A stretch of DNA of 64,000 bases from Mycobacterium sp. SMC-4 (GCF_025263265.1 NZ_CP079869.1:3410001-3474000), one strand, 5' to 3'. Positions 45,756 to 55,603 are shown, counted from the stretch's first letter. A program made the numbers and translations. Notes: a model not told the origin generated them from the letters alone.

Positions 45756-46616
45756 ATGGAGCTGTCCGGGATCGGTGTGTGGAGTTCGCAGTTGCGCTAC
45801 GGGAATCCGGCGGAGGCAGCAGAAGCGGCCGCCGAACTCGATGAGCTCGGGTTCACCGCCCTGTGGATACCGGACGTCGGCGGACCGGTGCTCGACTCGG
45901 TGGAGAACCTGCTTTCGGCCACCAAGCAGACGGTGATCGCCACGGGCATCCTGAACCTCTGGATGCACGAGCCCGCCGAGGTCGCCGACCGCTACGCCGC
46001 CCTCACCGATGCCCATGGCCGGCGATTCCTGCTCGGCATCGGCTGCAGTCACGCCCCACTGATCGACGCGGGAGAGCCCGGTCGCTACCGCAAGCCGCTG
46101 GCCGCGACGAGAGCCTTCCTCGACGGCCTCGACAGCGCGACGCAGCCGGTACCCAAAGACGACCGGGTACTGGCCGCGCTGGGGCCGAAGATGCTGCAGC
46201 TGTCGGCCGAGCGCGGCGCCGGCGCACACCCGTACCTGACCACGCCCGAACACACCCGGCAGGCCCGTGAGGTGCTCGGCGACGGCCCACTGCTGCTGCC
46301 CGAGCAGGGCGTGCTGCTGACCGAGGACCGCGAGCAGGCCCGGGCGATCGGCACCGACTGGCTGAAGTCCTATCTCGCACTGCCCAACTACGCCAACAAC
46401 CTGCTGCGCCTCGGCTTCACCGAGGAGGATCTGCGCACTGTCAGCGACCGCGTCTTCGACGCGCTGCTCGCCTGGGGCGACGAGGAGACCATCCAGCGAC
46501 GCGTCGACGAGCATCGCCAGGCCGGCGCCGATCATGTGTGCGTGCAGGTTCTCACCGCCGATCCCCGCGAGTTCCCGCGCGAGCAGTGGCGCCGGCTCGC
46601 CGCGGCACTGCTCTGA
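45756..46616 (+). CDS. LLM-class F420-dependent oxidoreductase
   Basis: A 286-residue TIM-barrel enzyme of the luciferase-like family: MELSGIGVWSSQLRYGNP, FTALWIPDVGG, TGILNLWMHEP, RFLLGIGCSHAPLI, and LAALGPKMLQLSAERGAGAHPYL (cofactor-binding strand). The N-terminal pattern fits the F420-binding mycobacterial subgroup. I chose ATG 45756; the frame is open further upstream over the SnoaL gene. It is divergent from that gene across a 48-base gap. Substrate unknown. Confidence 0.85.
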   Translation: MELSGIGVWSSQLRYGNPAEAAEAAAELDELGFTALWIPDVGGPVLDSVENLLSATKQTVIATGILNLWMHEPAEVADRYAALTDAHGRRFLLGIGCSHAPLIDAGEPGRYRKPLAATRAFLDGLDSATQPVPKDDRVLAALGPKMLQLSAERGAGAHPYLTTPEHTRQAREVLGDGPLLLPEQGVLLTEDREQARAIGTDWLKSYLALPNYANNLLRLGFTEEDLRTVSDRVFDALLAWGDEETIQRRVDEHRQAGADHVCVQVLTADPREFPREQWRRLAAALL

Positions 46617-46643
46617 GCCGGCTCGCCGACGTGCTGCTCTGAG

Positions 46644-47831
46644 TCAGTCCAGCAGCGAGCGCACCACCGCGTCGGCCAGCAGCCGGCCGCGATCGGTGAG
46701 CACCACCGCGGCGCCCTCGGCGCGCAATAGCCCATCGTCGATCGCGGTCGCTGCTCGCCGGCGCTCACGATCCGACAGCACGGCCAGCGGCAGGCCGCTG
46801 CGCAGCCGCAACCGCAACATCACGTCCTCGACGTGGATGGTGTCGCAATCGAGCACCTCGAAGTCGGCCACCGGTAGCCGACCCGCAGCCAGCACCGCCG
46901 CGTAGGTCGCCGGGTGCTTGACGTTCCACCACCGGGTGGCCGCCACATACCCGTGCGCTCCGGGGCCGGCACCCCACCACAGGCCGCCGTTCCAGTAACC
47001 CAGGTTGTGTCGGCACTCACCGCCGGGCCGGCTCCAGTTCGACACCTCGTACCAGGAGAACCCGGCCTCACCGAGATGACGGTCGACCAGCTCGTAGCGA
47101 CGCGCCAGCACGTCGTCGTCCGGGGCGGGCAGCTCCCCGCGCCGCACCCGGCGGGCCAGAGCGGTGCCGTCCTCGACGATCAGCGCGTAAGCAGACACGT
47201 GGTCGGCCCCGGTGGTCAGCACCGCGTCCAGCGACCGCCGCAGGTCGTCATCGCTCTCCCCCGGCGTGCCGTAGATCAGATCGAGGTTGACGTGCTCGAA
47301 GCCGGCGCGGCGCGCCTCCAGTGCCGCCTCGATGGCCCGGCCGGGTGAATGCACCCGGTCAAGCGCCCGAAGCACGTGCGATGCGGAGGACTGCATGCCC
47401 AGCGACACCCGGGTGTAGCCGCCGCGGCGCAGCGCACTGAAGAATTGCGCAGACGTCGACTCGGGGTTGGCCTCGGTGGTGACCTCGACGTCGGCGGCCA
47501 GCCCGAACTGCGCGCGCACCGCGTCGAGCACCCGGGTCAGCCCGGCAGCGCCCAGCAACGACGGGGTGCCGCCACCGACGAACACCGTCGACACCGCGCC
47601 CACGTCGCCCAGGTGCCTGGCGGCCAGTTCCAGCTCGGTCTGCACCGCCGACAGCCACCCCTGCGGGCTGCTGTCGCCGAGTTCGGCGGCTGTGTAGGTG
47701 TTGAAGTCGCAGTAGCCGCAGCGGGTCGCGCAGAACGGGACGTGGATATAGAGCCCGAACGGGCGGCCCGGGTCCGCCGTCAGCGCAGGCAGAACCACCC
47801 CAGCGGCGGCGGGCGGCATACCGACGGACAT
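46644..47831 (-). CDS. hemW: HemW-type radical SAM protein (coproporphyrinogen III oxidase-like)
   Basis: A 395-residue radical SAM enzyme: LYIHVPFCATRCGYCDFNTY contains CxxxCxxC for the 4Fe-4S cluster, followed by the extra Cys-Asp-Phe typical of HemN/HemW. Also present are VFVGGGTPSLL, EANPES, MQSSASHVLRALDR and LDLIYGTPGES, and the HemN C-terminal domain. It occupies the Rv2388c position. Most such actinobacterial proteins are thought to act in heme insertion (HemW) rather than as oxygen-independent coproporphyrinogen oxidases. GTG 47837 is an alternative start. Confidence 0.92.
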   Translation of the reverse strand: MSVGMPPAAAGVVLPALTADPGRPFGLYIHVPFCATRCGYCDFNTYTAAELGDSSPQGWLSAVQTELELAARHLGDVGAVSTVFVGGGTPSLLGAAGLTRVLDAVRAQFGLAADVEVTTEANPESTSAQFFSALRRGGYTRVSLGMQSSASHVLRALDRVHSPGRAIEAALEARRAGFEHVNLDLIYGTPGESDDDLRRSLDAVLTTGADHVSAYALIVEDGTALARRVRRGELPAPDDDVLARRYELVDRHLGEAGFSWYEVSNWSRPGGECRHNLGYWNGGLWWGAGPGAHGYVAATRWWNVKHPATYAAVLAAGRLPVADFEVLDCDTIHVEDVMLRLRLRSGLPLAVLSDRERRRAATAIDDGLLRAEGAAVVLTDRGRLLADAVVRSLLD

Positions 47832-47925
47832 GGCCACCAGTGTGGCAGGCCGGGCCTGCGCTCACCGTGAGCACAAATCTGGCCCGGTTAGGGGCTATAC
47901 CGGTGTCCGTGGCACAATGGCCAAC

Positions 47926-48030
47926 GTGACCGACGCCCGCATCCTGCCTACCCCGGTAGCCCTGGTAGCCCGGCGTCACGTCGACTTCAAGCGTGTCTGT
48001 ACCAGCACTTGTCTGCTTTGTCGCGCCTGA
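47926..48030 (+). CDS. Cysteine-rich leader peptide, probable cysteine-responsive attenuator of sirA
   Basis: A 34-residue short ORF, VTDARILPTPVALVARRHVD... ending VCTSTCLLCRA, with three Cys codons in the last eleven. A -10-like CACAAT (47913-47918) lies 7 bases before the GTG and there is no ribosome-binding site, as expected for leaderless translation; an in-frame ATG at 47917 is the alternative. It stops 112 bases before sirA. Poly-cysteine leaderless ORFs are reported in mycobacteria as cysteine-responsive attenuators of sulfur operons, including sirA in M. smegmatis. Slow translation of the Cys codons would signal cysteine shortage and increase sirA expression. Confidence 0.8.
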   Translation: MTDARILPTPVALVARRHVDFKRVCTSTCLLCRA

Positions 48031-48142
48031 TCTAGGACCCAGCCCACCCCCGAACTCACAGCTGGCCGCCGGATCTGCGCCGCCGGACAGCCACCGGTGA
48101 GAATGCGCGGTCCCCACGCCGGCTCCGACCGAGAGCCACCTG

Positions 48143-49825
48143 ATGACCACAGCCAAGACACCCCCCAGCAAACCCGCCAAACGCCCGCGTGGTGAAGGCC
48201 AGTGGGCCCTGGGGTACCGCGAGCCGCTCAACGCCAACGAGCAGGCCAAGAAGGACGACAACCCGCTCAATGTGCGGGCCCGCATCGAGAACATCTACGC
48301 CAAGAACGGCTTCGAGTCGATCGACAAGGGCGACCTTCGCGGCCGTTTCCGCTGGTGGGGACTGTATACGCAGCGCAAGCCCGGCTTCGACGGGACTTGG
48401 ACCGGTGACGAGAACACCGACATGCTCGAAGACGAGTTCTTCATGCTGCGGGTGCGCTCCGACGGTGGCGCGCTGACCGCTGCGGCGCTGCGCACACTCG
48501 GGCAGATCTCCACCGAGTTCGCCCGGGACACCGCTGACATCTCGGACCGGCAGAACGTGCAGTACCACTGGATTCGCGTCGAGGACATGCCCGAGATCTG
48601 GCGGCGCCTCGACGAGGTCGGGCTGCAGACCACCGAGGCCTGCGGCGACTGCCCGCGCGTGGTGCTGGGCTCCCCGTTGGCCGGGGAATCCCTCGACGAG
48701 GTGATCGACGGCACGCCGGCGGTCGATGAGATCGTCAAGCGCTACATCGGCAAGCCCGAGTACTCGAACCTGCCGCGCAAGTTCAAGACCGCGATCTCCG
48801 GGCTGCAGGACGTGGTCCACGAGGTCAACGACGTCGCGTTCATCGGCGTGGTCCACCCCGAGCACGGACCCGGCTTCGACCTGTGGGTCGGCGGCGGCCT
48901 GTCGACCAACCCGATGCTGGCCCAGCGGGTCGGCGTATGGGTGCCGCTGGCCGAGGTGCCCGACGTGTGGGAGGCCGTGGTCAGCGTGTTCCGCGACTAC
49001 GGCTACCGCCGGCTGCGCAGCAAGGCCCGGCTGAAGTTCCTGATCAAGGACTGGGGCGTCGAAAAGTTCAGGGAAGTTCTCGAGCAGGAATACCTGCACC
49101 GTCCCTTAGTCGACGGGCCGGCGCCCGACCCGGTGACCCGGCCGATCGACCACGTGGGCGTGCAGAAACTCAAGAACGGACTCAACGCCGTCGGTGTCGC
49201 GCCGATCGCGGGCCGGGTGTCGGGCACCATCCTGAGCAAGGTGGCTGACCTCGCCGAGGCCGCGGGCTCTGACCGGATCCGGTTCACCCCGTACCAGAAG
49301 CTGATCATCCTCGATATCCCAGACGCCAAGCTCGACGATCTGCGTGCCGGCCTTGACGCCCTGGGCCTGCCCTCGACACCGTCGCACTGGCGCCGCAATC
49401 TGATGGCATGCACCGGCATCGAGTTCTGCAAGCTCAGCTTCGCCGAGACCCGCAGCCGCTCGCAGGTGCTGGTGCCCGAATTGGAGCGCCGCCTGGAGGA
49501 CATCAACTCCCAACTCGACGTGCCGGTCACCATCAACATCAACGGCTGCCCGAACTCGTGCGCGCGTATCCAGGTCGCCGACATCGGTTTCAAGGGCCAG
49601 ATGGTGGACGACGGGGACGGCCCCGAGGAGGGTTTCCAGGTGCATCTGGGCGGCAGCCTGGGCCTGGACAGCGGGTTCGGTCGTAAACTGCGCCAGCACA
49701 AAGTGCTGGCCAGCGAGCTCGGCGACTACATCGAGCGGGTGGTGCGCAACTTCGTGAAACAACGCGAGCATGGCGAGCGTTTCGCTACGTGGGCGCTACG
49801 AGCCGACGACGCGGACTTGAGGTGA
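48143..49825 (+). CDS. sirA: Ferredoxin-dependent sulfite reductase SirA
   Basis: A 560-residue siroheme/4Fe-4S enzyme that reduces sulfite to sulfide in cysteine synthesis; M. tuberculosis nirA (Rv2391) is the homologue. Cluster ligands are MACTGIEFCKLSF and NINGCPNSCARIQ. TEACGDCPRVVLGSPLAGE carries the Cys that in the M. tuberculosis enzyme is crosslinked to a Tyr, here likely in RWWGLYTQRKPGF. Two-fold ferrodoxin-like repeats are evident. It precedes cysH by 4 bases, so one operon. Confidence 0.96.
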   Translation: MTTAKTPPSKPAKRPRGEGQWALGYREPLNANEQAKKDDNPLNVRARIENIYAKNGFESIDKGDLRGRFRWWGLYTQRKPGFDGTWTGDENTDMLEDEFFMLRVRSDGGALTAAALRTLGQISTEFARDTADISDRQNVQYHWIRVEDMPEIWRRLDEVGLQTTEACGDCPRVVLGSPLAGESLDEVIDGTPAVDEIVKRYIGKPEYSNLPRKFKTAISGLQDVVHEVNDVAFIGVVHPEHGPGFDLWVGGGLSTNPMLAQRVGVWVPLAEVPDVWEAVVSVFRDYGYRRLRSKARLKFLIKDWGVEKFREVLEQEYLHRPLVDGPAPDPVTRPIDHVGVQKLKNGLNAVGVAPIAGRVSGTILSKVADLAEAAGSDRIRFTPYQKLIILDIPDAKLDDLRAGLDALGLPSTPSHWRRNLMACTGIEFCKLSFAETRSRSQVLVPELERRLEDINSQLDVPVTININGCPNSCARIQVADIGFKGQMVDDGDGPEEGFQVHLGGSLGLDSGFGRKLRQHKVLASELGDYIERVVRNFVKQREHGERFATWALRADDADLR

Positions 49826-49829
49826 TGGC

Positions 49830-50537
49830 ATGACCGAGACACTGACCGAGAGCGATTTGCAGCGGCTGGCCGAACGGGGCGCAGCGGAGCTGGGCCCGAA
49901 CGCCACCGCAGAGCAGCTGCTGCGCTGGACCGACGAGAATTTCGGCAACGATTACATCGTCGCCTCCAACATGCAGGACGCGGTGCTGGTGGACCTGGCC
50001 GCCAAGGTGCGCCCCGGTGTGGACGTGTTGTTCCTCGACACCGGCTACCACTTCGTCGAGACCATCGGCACCCGCGATGCCGTCGAGGCCGTCTACGACA
50101 TCAACGTCGTCAACGTGCGTCCCGAGCAGACCGTCGCCGAGCAGGATGCGTTGCTGGGCCGCAACCTTTTCGAGCGCAACGCCAACGAATGCTGCCGGTT
50201 GCGCAAGGTCGAACCGTTGTCGAAGGCGCTCAGTGGCTACTCGGCGTGGGTGACCGGTATCCGCCGGGTGGAGGCGCCGACCCGCGCCAACGCACCCCTG
50301 ATCACTTGGGATGCGGCGTTCGGACTGGTCAAGATCAACCCGCTGGCGGCCTGGACCGACGAAGAGATGCAGGACTACATCGACACGCACGGGGTGCTGG
50401 TCAATCCGCTCGTCGAGGAGGGCTATCCGTCCATCGGATGCGCGCCATGCACCCGCAAGCCGGCTGCCGGTGCCGATCCGCGCAGCGGGCGGTGGGCCGG
50501 TCAAGCCAAGACCGAATGCGGGTTGCACGCCTCTTGA
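49830..50537 (+). CDS. cysH: Adenosine 5'-phosphosulfate reductase CysH
   Basis: A 235-residue assimilatory reductase that reduces APS to sulfite with thioredoxin. Two Cys pairs, ECCRLRKVEPL and GCAPCTRKP, bind a 4Fe-4S cluster, which marks APS rather than PAPS specificity. The C-terminal AKTECGLH motif holds the catalytic Cys. FLDTGYHF and TGIRRVEAPTR are substrate-site motifs. It lies between sirA and the chelatase gene. Confidence 0.96.
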   Translation: MTETLTESDLQRLAERGAAELGPNATAEQLLRWTDENFGNDYIVASNMQDAVLVDLAAKVRPGVDVLFLDTGYHFVETIGTRDAVEAVYDINVVNVRPEQTVAEQDALLGRNLFERNANECCRLRKVEPLSKALSGYSAWVTGIRRVEAPTRANAPLITWDAAFGLVKINPLAAWTDEEMQDYIDTHGVLVNPLVEEGYPSIGCAPCTRKPAAGADPRSGRWAGQAKTECGLHAS

Positions 50538-51241
50538 GCACCCTGGTGCTGACGGCGCACGGTAGCGCCGATCCCCGCTCGGCGCGCACCGTCGCGTCGA
50601 TCGCCGATTGCGCGCGCCGCTTGCGCCCGGCGTTGGACATTCGGGTTGCCTTCTGCGAGAAGAGTTCTCCCAATCTACGCGAGGTGCTCGCCACGGTGGG
50701 AGATGACGACGCGGTGGTCGTTCCACTGTTGCTTGCCGATGCTTATCACGCCCGGGTCGACATCCCGGCGATCATCGCCGAGTCCGGCGTGCGAGCCCGG
50801 CAATCCGAGGTCCTCGGAGAGGACGATCGGCTGATCCACGTGCTGCGCCAACGTCTGGAGCACGCCGGGGTGTCCCGGCTGGACTCCCGGATCGGAGTGC
50901 TGGTCACCGCGGTGGGCTCCTCGCGGCCCTCGGCCAATGCCCGCACCGCATCGGTGGCCCGGGAGCTGACGCTGACCACGCGCTGGCGGGCCGCGACAGC
51001 ATTCGCCACCGGCCCGCAACCCAGTCTGGCTCACGCTGCCGACGCCCTGCGCCACCGCGGGGCCACCCGCCTGGTGATCGCACCGTGGTTTCTCGCGCAC
51101 GGCCGGATCACCGACCGGGTCGCAGACTTCGCCGCGGCACAGGACATTCCGATGTCGGCCCCGCTGGGCGCGCACCGCCAGGTCGCCGAGACCGTGCTGG
51201 ACCGCTTCGAAGCGGCCCTCATGGTGCGCTCAGCGGCCTAG
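50534..51241 (+). CDS. Sirohydrochlorin ferrochelatase-like protein (CbiX/SirB family)
   Basis: About 235 residues. The start LSTLVLTAHGSADPRSARTV contains the HGS metal-binding His. A second half repeats the fold (IGVLVTAVGSSRPSANARTA ... APWFLAHGRITDRV) with another His. It is expected to insert Fe2+ into sirohydrochlorin to give siroheme for SirA, matching its place after cysH (Rv2393 che1 position). I chose TTG 50534, overlapping the cysH stop (TTGA); ATG 50516 is possible. Confidence 0.85.
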   Translation: MSTLVLTAHGSADPRSARTVASIADCARRLRPALDIRVAFCEKSSPNLREVLATVGDDDAVVVPLLLADAYHARVDIPAIIAESGVRARQSEVLGEDDRLIHVLRQRLEHAGVSRLDSRIGVLVTAVGSSRPSANARTASVARELTLTTRWRAATAFATGPQPSLAHAADALRHRGATRLVIAPWFLAHGRITDRVADFAAAQDIPMSAPLGAHRQVAETVLDRFEAALMVRSAA

Positions 51242-51337
51242 AGGCCACGCCGCCAGGCCCGGTACAGTCGCTCTCACACCCACGCCGGACTCTTCACAGA
51301 AGGATTCGATGCCCCCTCATAGACCCGGGGCGGTCAC

Positions 51338-52714
51338 GTGTTGACCGCCGCCCTCGGGATTCTTGTCGGATTTGTCGTCGTCCTGTTGATAACAGCGCTG
51401 ACTGGCTACTTCGTCGCGCAGGAATTCGCCTACATGGCCGTGGACCGGTCCCGGCTCAAGGCGCGTGCAGAAGCAGGTGACGGCGCGTCGGCACGGGCGC
51501 TCGGTGTCACCCGCCGCACGTCGTTCATGCTGTCGGGCGCACAACTCGGCATCACGGTCACCGGGCTGCTGGTCGGGTACGTCGCCGAACCGCTGATCGG
51601 GCGCGGTCTGGAGACACTGCTGGGCGGCTCCGGCATCCCCACCGTCATCGCAGTCGCCATCGGCGGCGTGGCCGCGATCGCAGTGTCGACACTGATCCAG
51701 ATGCTCTTCGGCGAGCTCTTCCCGAAGAACCTCGCGATCGCGCGACCCGAACCGCTGGCTCGCTGGTTGGCGTTGTCGACCACGATCTACCTGAAGCTCT
51801 TCGGCTGGCTGATCTGGCTGTTCGACCAGTCCTCGAACGTCCTGTTGCGGTTGTTGCGAATCGAACCCGTGCACGACGTCGAACACTCGGCGACCCCGCG
51901 CGACCTCGAGCACATCGTCGCGGCGTCTCGCGAAGCCGGTGAAATCCCGCGGGAATTGTCCGCGTTGCTCGACCGCATACTGGACTTCCCCACCAGCACC
52001 GCCGAGCACGCGATGATTCCCCGTTCACGGGTTGACATCGTCGAGAGTGACGAACGCATGTCGGATGTGCTCGATCGGATGGCCGGCGGCCACACCAGAT
52101 ATCCGGTGATCAGTGTCGATGACGACGAAGTGGTCGGCGTCGTCCACCTGCACGACGTGCTCGGTGACGTCCCCGGCGAAGACACCGTGGTGGGGCACTG
52201 CCGACCGGCGGTGATCGTGCCGGAGACGTTACCGCTGCCGAATGTGGTGCGCGCGTTGCAGGATGCTGCCGACGAGATGGCGGTTGTGATCGACGAGTAC
52301 GGGGGGTTCGTCGGTGTGGTGACCGTCGAAGATCTCGCCGAGGAACTGGTGGGTGAGATCGACGACGAACATGACACCGATCACGAACCAGACGCCGTCG
52401 TCGAGGACGGTGGTTGGTTGCTCGCCGGGGACCTGCCACTCGACGAGGCCGAACGCACGCTCGATCTGACACTGCCGCCGGGAGACTACGAGACGATCGC
52501 TGGAATGGTGATCGCGTTCGCGGTCGGACTGCCCGACGTCGGCGATACCGTCAAGATCGAGCTTCCGAGCGACAGCGCCGACCTGCTGATCGACGGGCCC
52601 GCACCGACACGCCGACTGACAGCCGAGGTGCGGTCGGTCGAACGTCACGTCCCGGCCACGGTCTTCGTCACCGTCACCACCGAGTCCGCTCCCGCGGAGG
52701 CCGGCCATGAATGA
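51338..52714 (+). CDS. CBS/CorC_HlyC membrane protein, first of a pair
   Basis: A 458-residue protein. The DUF21 membrane domain (about residues 1-200) opens LTAALGILVGFVVVLLITALTGYFVAQEF. The CBS pair is MIPRSRVDIVESDERM ... YPVISVDDDEVVGVVHLHDV and MAVVIDEYGGFVGVVTVEDLAEELVG. A C-terminal CorC_HlyC domain ends the chain. The GTG start at 51338 is followed by TTG. It overlaps the next gene by 8 bases and resembles the Rv1842c/Rv1841c pair of M. tuberculosis. Role in metal tolerance is inferred from the family. Confidence 0.88.
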   Translation: MLTAALGILVGFVVVLLITALTGYFVAQEFAYMAVDRSRLKARAEAGDGASARALGVTRRTSFMLSGAQLGITVTGLLVGYVAEPLIGRGLETLLGGSGIPTVIAVAIGGVAAIAVSTLIQMLFGELFPKNLAIARPEPLARWLALSTTIYLKLFGWLIWLFDQSSNVLLRLLRIEPVHDVEHSATPRDLEHIVAASREAGEIPRELSALLDRILDFPTSTAEHAMIPRSRVDIVESDERMSDVLDRMAGGHTRYPVISVDDDEVVGVVHLHDVLGDVPGEDTVVGHCRPAVIVPETLPLPNVVRALQDAADEMAVVIDEYGGFVGVVTVEDLAEELVGEIDDEHDTDHEPDAVVEDGGWLLAGDLPLDEAERTLDLTLPPGDYETIAGMVIAFAVGLPDVGDTVKIELPSDSADLLIDGPAPTRRLTAEVRSVERHVPATVFVTVTTESAPAEAGHE

Positions 52715-53705
52715 TCTCTGGGTGGTCGGGGGCATCACCGTCGCATTGATCGCCTCCAGCGCCTTCTTCGTGGCCATCGAGTTCGCGTTGATCGCTGCGC
52801 GCCGCAGCCGGCTCGAGGATGCCGCCGCCACGAGTGCGGCCGCTCGAGCCGCGCTGCGCAGCGCCAGTGAGCTGTCGCTGTTGCTGGCCGGGGCCCAGCT
52901 GGGCATCACGGTGTGCACGCTGATGCTCGGCGCGATCACCAAACCTGCTGTGCACTACGCGCTCACGCCGCTGCTGCGGGACCTCGGCGCGCCCTCGTGG
53001 GCGGCGTCGGTCGGCGGGTTCGCGCTCGCGCTGCTGATCGTGACGTTCCTGCACCTGGTGATCGGCGAGATGGCGCCGAAGTCGTGGGCGATCGCACACC
53101 CCGAGCGTTCGGCGACACTGTTGGCGCTGCCCATGCGCGGCTTCATGTTCGTGACCCGGCCGCTGCTGCGGGCACTCAACCAGGCCGCCAACTGGTGTCT
53201 GCGGCGTGTCGGCGTGAATCCGGTTGACGAGCTTGCCGAGGGCCAGGACCCCGGTGCGCTGCGGCAGCTGGTGGAGCATTCGGCAACTGTCGGCACGCTG
53301 GACGAGCGCTACCACGCCAACCTGACCAGTGCGCTGGAACTCGAAGCCCTGACCATTGGCCAAATGGCCCGCCGCGACGTCGAATTCAGCACCGTGCCCG
53401 CCGACGCGACACCGGAGCAGGTGCGCCAGACCGCGCGCGCCACCGGGCATCTCCGTCTGTTCGTCCGCGACGGGGAGGCGACGGTCGGTGTCGTGCACGT
53501 ACGCGACACCCTGTCGTCATCGAGCCCGGCGCGCGACCTGATGCGACCGGTTTTCACCCTGCCGGAGCAGACACCCGTCTACGAGGCGCTGCGCCTCATG
53601 CGCGAGACCCGTAACCACCTGGTGGCCGTCGACGGCCCGTCCGGACCCGGCCTGCTGACGCTCACGGATCTGCTGCATCGACTGCTGCCTGCCGGCTCCG
53701 CCTGA
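52707..53705 (+). CDS. CBS/HlyC membrane protein, second of a pair, no CorC tail
   Basis: A 332-residue protein: DUF21 segments (VVGGITVALIASSAFFVAIEFALIAARRSR, TKPAVHYALTPLL, FALALLIVTFLHLVIGEMAPKSWAI) and a short CBS pair (MARRDVEFSTVP ... LRLFVRDGEATVGVVHVRD; RNHLVAVDGPSGPGLLTLTDLL). It lacks the C-terminal CorC_HlyC domain that its partner has. The ATG lies inside the end of the upstream gene, so the two are coupled. Convergent with cysA. Confidence 0.87.
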   Translation: MNDLWVVGGITVALIASSAFFVAIEFALIAARRSRLEDAAATSAAARAALRSASELSLLLAGAQLGITVCTLMLGAITKPAVHYALTPLLRDLGAPSWAASVGGFALALLIVTFLHLVIGEMAPKSWAIAHPERSATLLALPMRGFMFVTRPLLRALNQAANWCLRRVGVNPVDELAEGQDPGALRQLVEHSATVGTLDERYHANLTSALELEALTIGQMARRDVEFSTVPADATPEQVRQTARATGHLRLFVRDGEATVGVVHVRDTLSSSSPARDLMRPVFTLPEQTPVYEALRLMRETRNHLVAVDGPSGPGLLTLTDLLHRLLPAGSA

Positions 53706-53706
53706 C

Positions 53707-54741
53707 TCAGCTCACCACCGCACCTTCGACGACCGTCACATCGTCGGGCAACGTCGGCACTCGGGTGGCACGCACGTAGACGGTGTCACCCTCCTTGAGT
53801 CCCAGCGCTTCGGCATCGCCTCTGGTGATCTGTGCGGTGAACGGGGTGTTCGTCGCAGCATTGGTCAGCTCGACGCGAACTTCGAAGCCCAACAACACGA
53901 TCCGATCGATGACCGCCCGCGTGACCCCGGTCGCCTGCACCGAGTCGTCGCTGGTGGCGATCGCCATCTCGGGGTTGCGGCCCACCCGAATATCGTGCGG
54001 ACGCACCAGCGCACCATTCAGCAAGGACACGGCACCGAGGAACGACATGACGAAAGCGTTGGCCGGCTTGTCGTAGACATCGCTGGGCGCGCCGACCTGC
54101 TCGATGCGTCCTTGGTTGAGCACTGCGATCCGGTCAGAGATGTCCAGGGCCTCGGACTGGTCGTGGGTGACCAGCACGGTGGTCACGTGCACCTCGTCGT
54201 GCAGTCGTCGCAGCCAGGCGCGCAGGTCTTCACGAACCTTGGCGTCCAGCGCGCCGAACGGTTCGTCGAGCAGCAGCACCTGCGGGTCCACGGCCAGGGC
54301 TCGGGCCAGGGCCATCCGTTGCCGCTGCCCGCCCGAGAGCTGGTTGGGGTAGCGGCCCTGAAAGCCGGCCAGTCCGACGACCTCCAGGAGGTTGTCGACG
54401 CGGTCCTTGATCTCGGCCTTGGGTTTCTTGCGGATCTTCAGGCCAAAAGCGACGTTGTCCCGCACCGTCAGGTGTTTGAAGGCGGCGTAATGCTGGAACA
54501 CGAAGCCGATGCCGCGCCGTTGCGGCGGTACGTCGGTGACGTCGCGACCGTTGATGATGACGGTGCCGCTGTCCGGTTTGTCCAGACCGGCGATGGCCCG
54601 CAGCAGCGTCGACTTGCCCGAGCCGCTGGGCCCCAGCAGCGATGTCAGCGAACCCTGCGGCACCGTGAAGTCGACACTGTCCAGCGCGGCGAAGTCACCG
54701 AACCGCTTGTTGGCCCCGCGGACGACGATCGCATCTGTCAT
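53707..54741 (-). CDS. cysA: Sulfate/thiosulfate ABC transporter ATPase CysA
   Basis: A 344-residue ATPase that powers sulfate import. Walker [20 protein letters not shown] near 38, Q-loop [22 protein letters not shown], signature [17 protein letters not shown], Walker [12 protein letters not shown], and H-loop [13 protein letters not shown] are all present. A C-terminal regulatory domain ends [19 protein letters not shown]. It is the last gene of subI-cysT-cysW-cysA, 43 bases after cysW. Confidence 0.97.
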   Translation of the reverse strand: MTDAIVVRGANKRFGDFAALDSVDFTVPQGSLTSLLGPSGSGKSTLLRAIAGLDKPDSGTVIINGRDVTDVPPQRRGIGFVFQHYAAFKHLTVRDNVAFGLKIRKKPKAEIKDRVDNLLEVVGLAGFQGRYPNQLSGGQRQRMALARALAVDPQVLLLDEPFGALDAKVREDLRAWLRRLHDEVHVTTVLVTHDQSEALDISDRIAVLNQGRIEQVGAPSDVYDKPANAFVMSFLGAVSLLNGALVRPHDIRVGRNPEMAIATSDDSVQATGVTRAVIDRIVLLGFEVRVELTNAATNTPFTAQITRGDAEALGLKEGDTVYVRATRVPTLPDDVTVVEGAVVS

Positions 54742-54784
54742 TCGTCTCTCACGTCCCTTCGGTTGTCATTCAGCATTGTGCGAC

Positions 54785-55603
54785 TCAGTCTTCGGTACGG
54801 ACGCGTTTGCGCTGGGTGTCGAACACGATCTGGGCGATCAGGACGGTCACCGCCACGGCCATCAGCACGGTCGAAATGGTGTAGGCCCCGTACTCGTCGC
54901 CTCGGGTGTAGCGGTCATGCACCAGCAGCGTGAGCGTCTGCGACTGACCGGGAAGGTTCGACGACACCATGAGCACCGCGCCGAACTCGCCGAGCGTGCG
55001 CGCCACCGTCAGCACCACACCGTAGGTCAACCCCCACCGGATGGACGGCAATGTCACTCGCAGGAAGGTCTGCCAGGCGCTGGCGCCCAACGTCGCCGAC
55101 GCCTCTTCCTGATCGGTGCCCAGTTCATGCAACACCGGCTCGACCTCGCGGATGACAAACGGCAGGGTGACGAAGATGCTGGCCAGCACGATGCCCGGGA
55201 AGCCGAAGATGATCCGCAGGCCCAGGTCGTTCTGCACGAACCCGAAGAGCCCACCGGTGCCCCACAAAGCGATCAGGGCGACCCCGACGACGACCGGCGA
55301 GACTGCGAACGGCAGGTCGATGGCGGCCTGCAGGAGGTTCTTGCCGCGGAAACGTCTGCGCGCCAGCACCAGCGCCGTCGATACCCCGAACACCACGTTG
55401 AGCGGCACCACGATGGCCACCACGAGCAGCGAGAGCTGCAGGGCCGATTGCGCCGCCGGTGTGGTGATGGATGCCCAAAACGCGCCCAGCCCTGGCGCGA
55501 ACGTCTGCCACAGGATCGCGCCCAGCGGCACGATCAGCAACGCGACCACGTAGATCGACGCCAGGAGCCGCAGCACCAGGCGGGTGGGCAGCGAGAGCGT
55601 CAC
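54785..55603 (-). CDS. cysW: Sulfate ABC transporter permease CysW
   Basis: A 272-residue permease with six predicted TM helices. The EAA loop (EVEPVLHELGTDQEEASATLGASAWQTFLRV) contacts CysA. It opens SLPTRLVLRLLASIYVVALLIVPL. The GTG start overlaps the cysT stop by 4 bases. Position and length match the Rv2398c homologue. Confidence 0.95.
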   Translation of the reverse strand: MTLSLPTRLVLRLLASIYVVALLIVPLGAILWQTFAPGLGAFWASITTPAAQSALQLSLLVVAIVVPLNVVFGVSTALVLARRRFRGKNLLQAAIDLPFAVSPVVVGVALIALWGTGGLFGFVQNDLGLRIIFGFPGIVLASIFVTLPFVIREVEPVLHELGTDQEEASATLGASAWQTFLRVTLPSIRWGLTYGVVLTVARTLGEFGAVLMVSSNLPGQSQTLTLLVHDRYTRGDEYGAYTISTVLMAVAVTVLIAQIVFDTQRKRVRTED

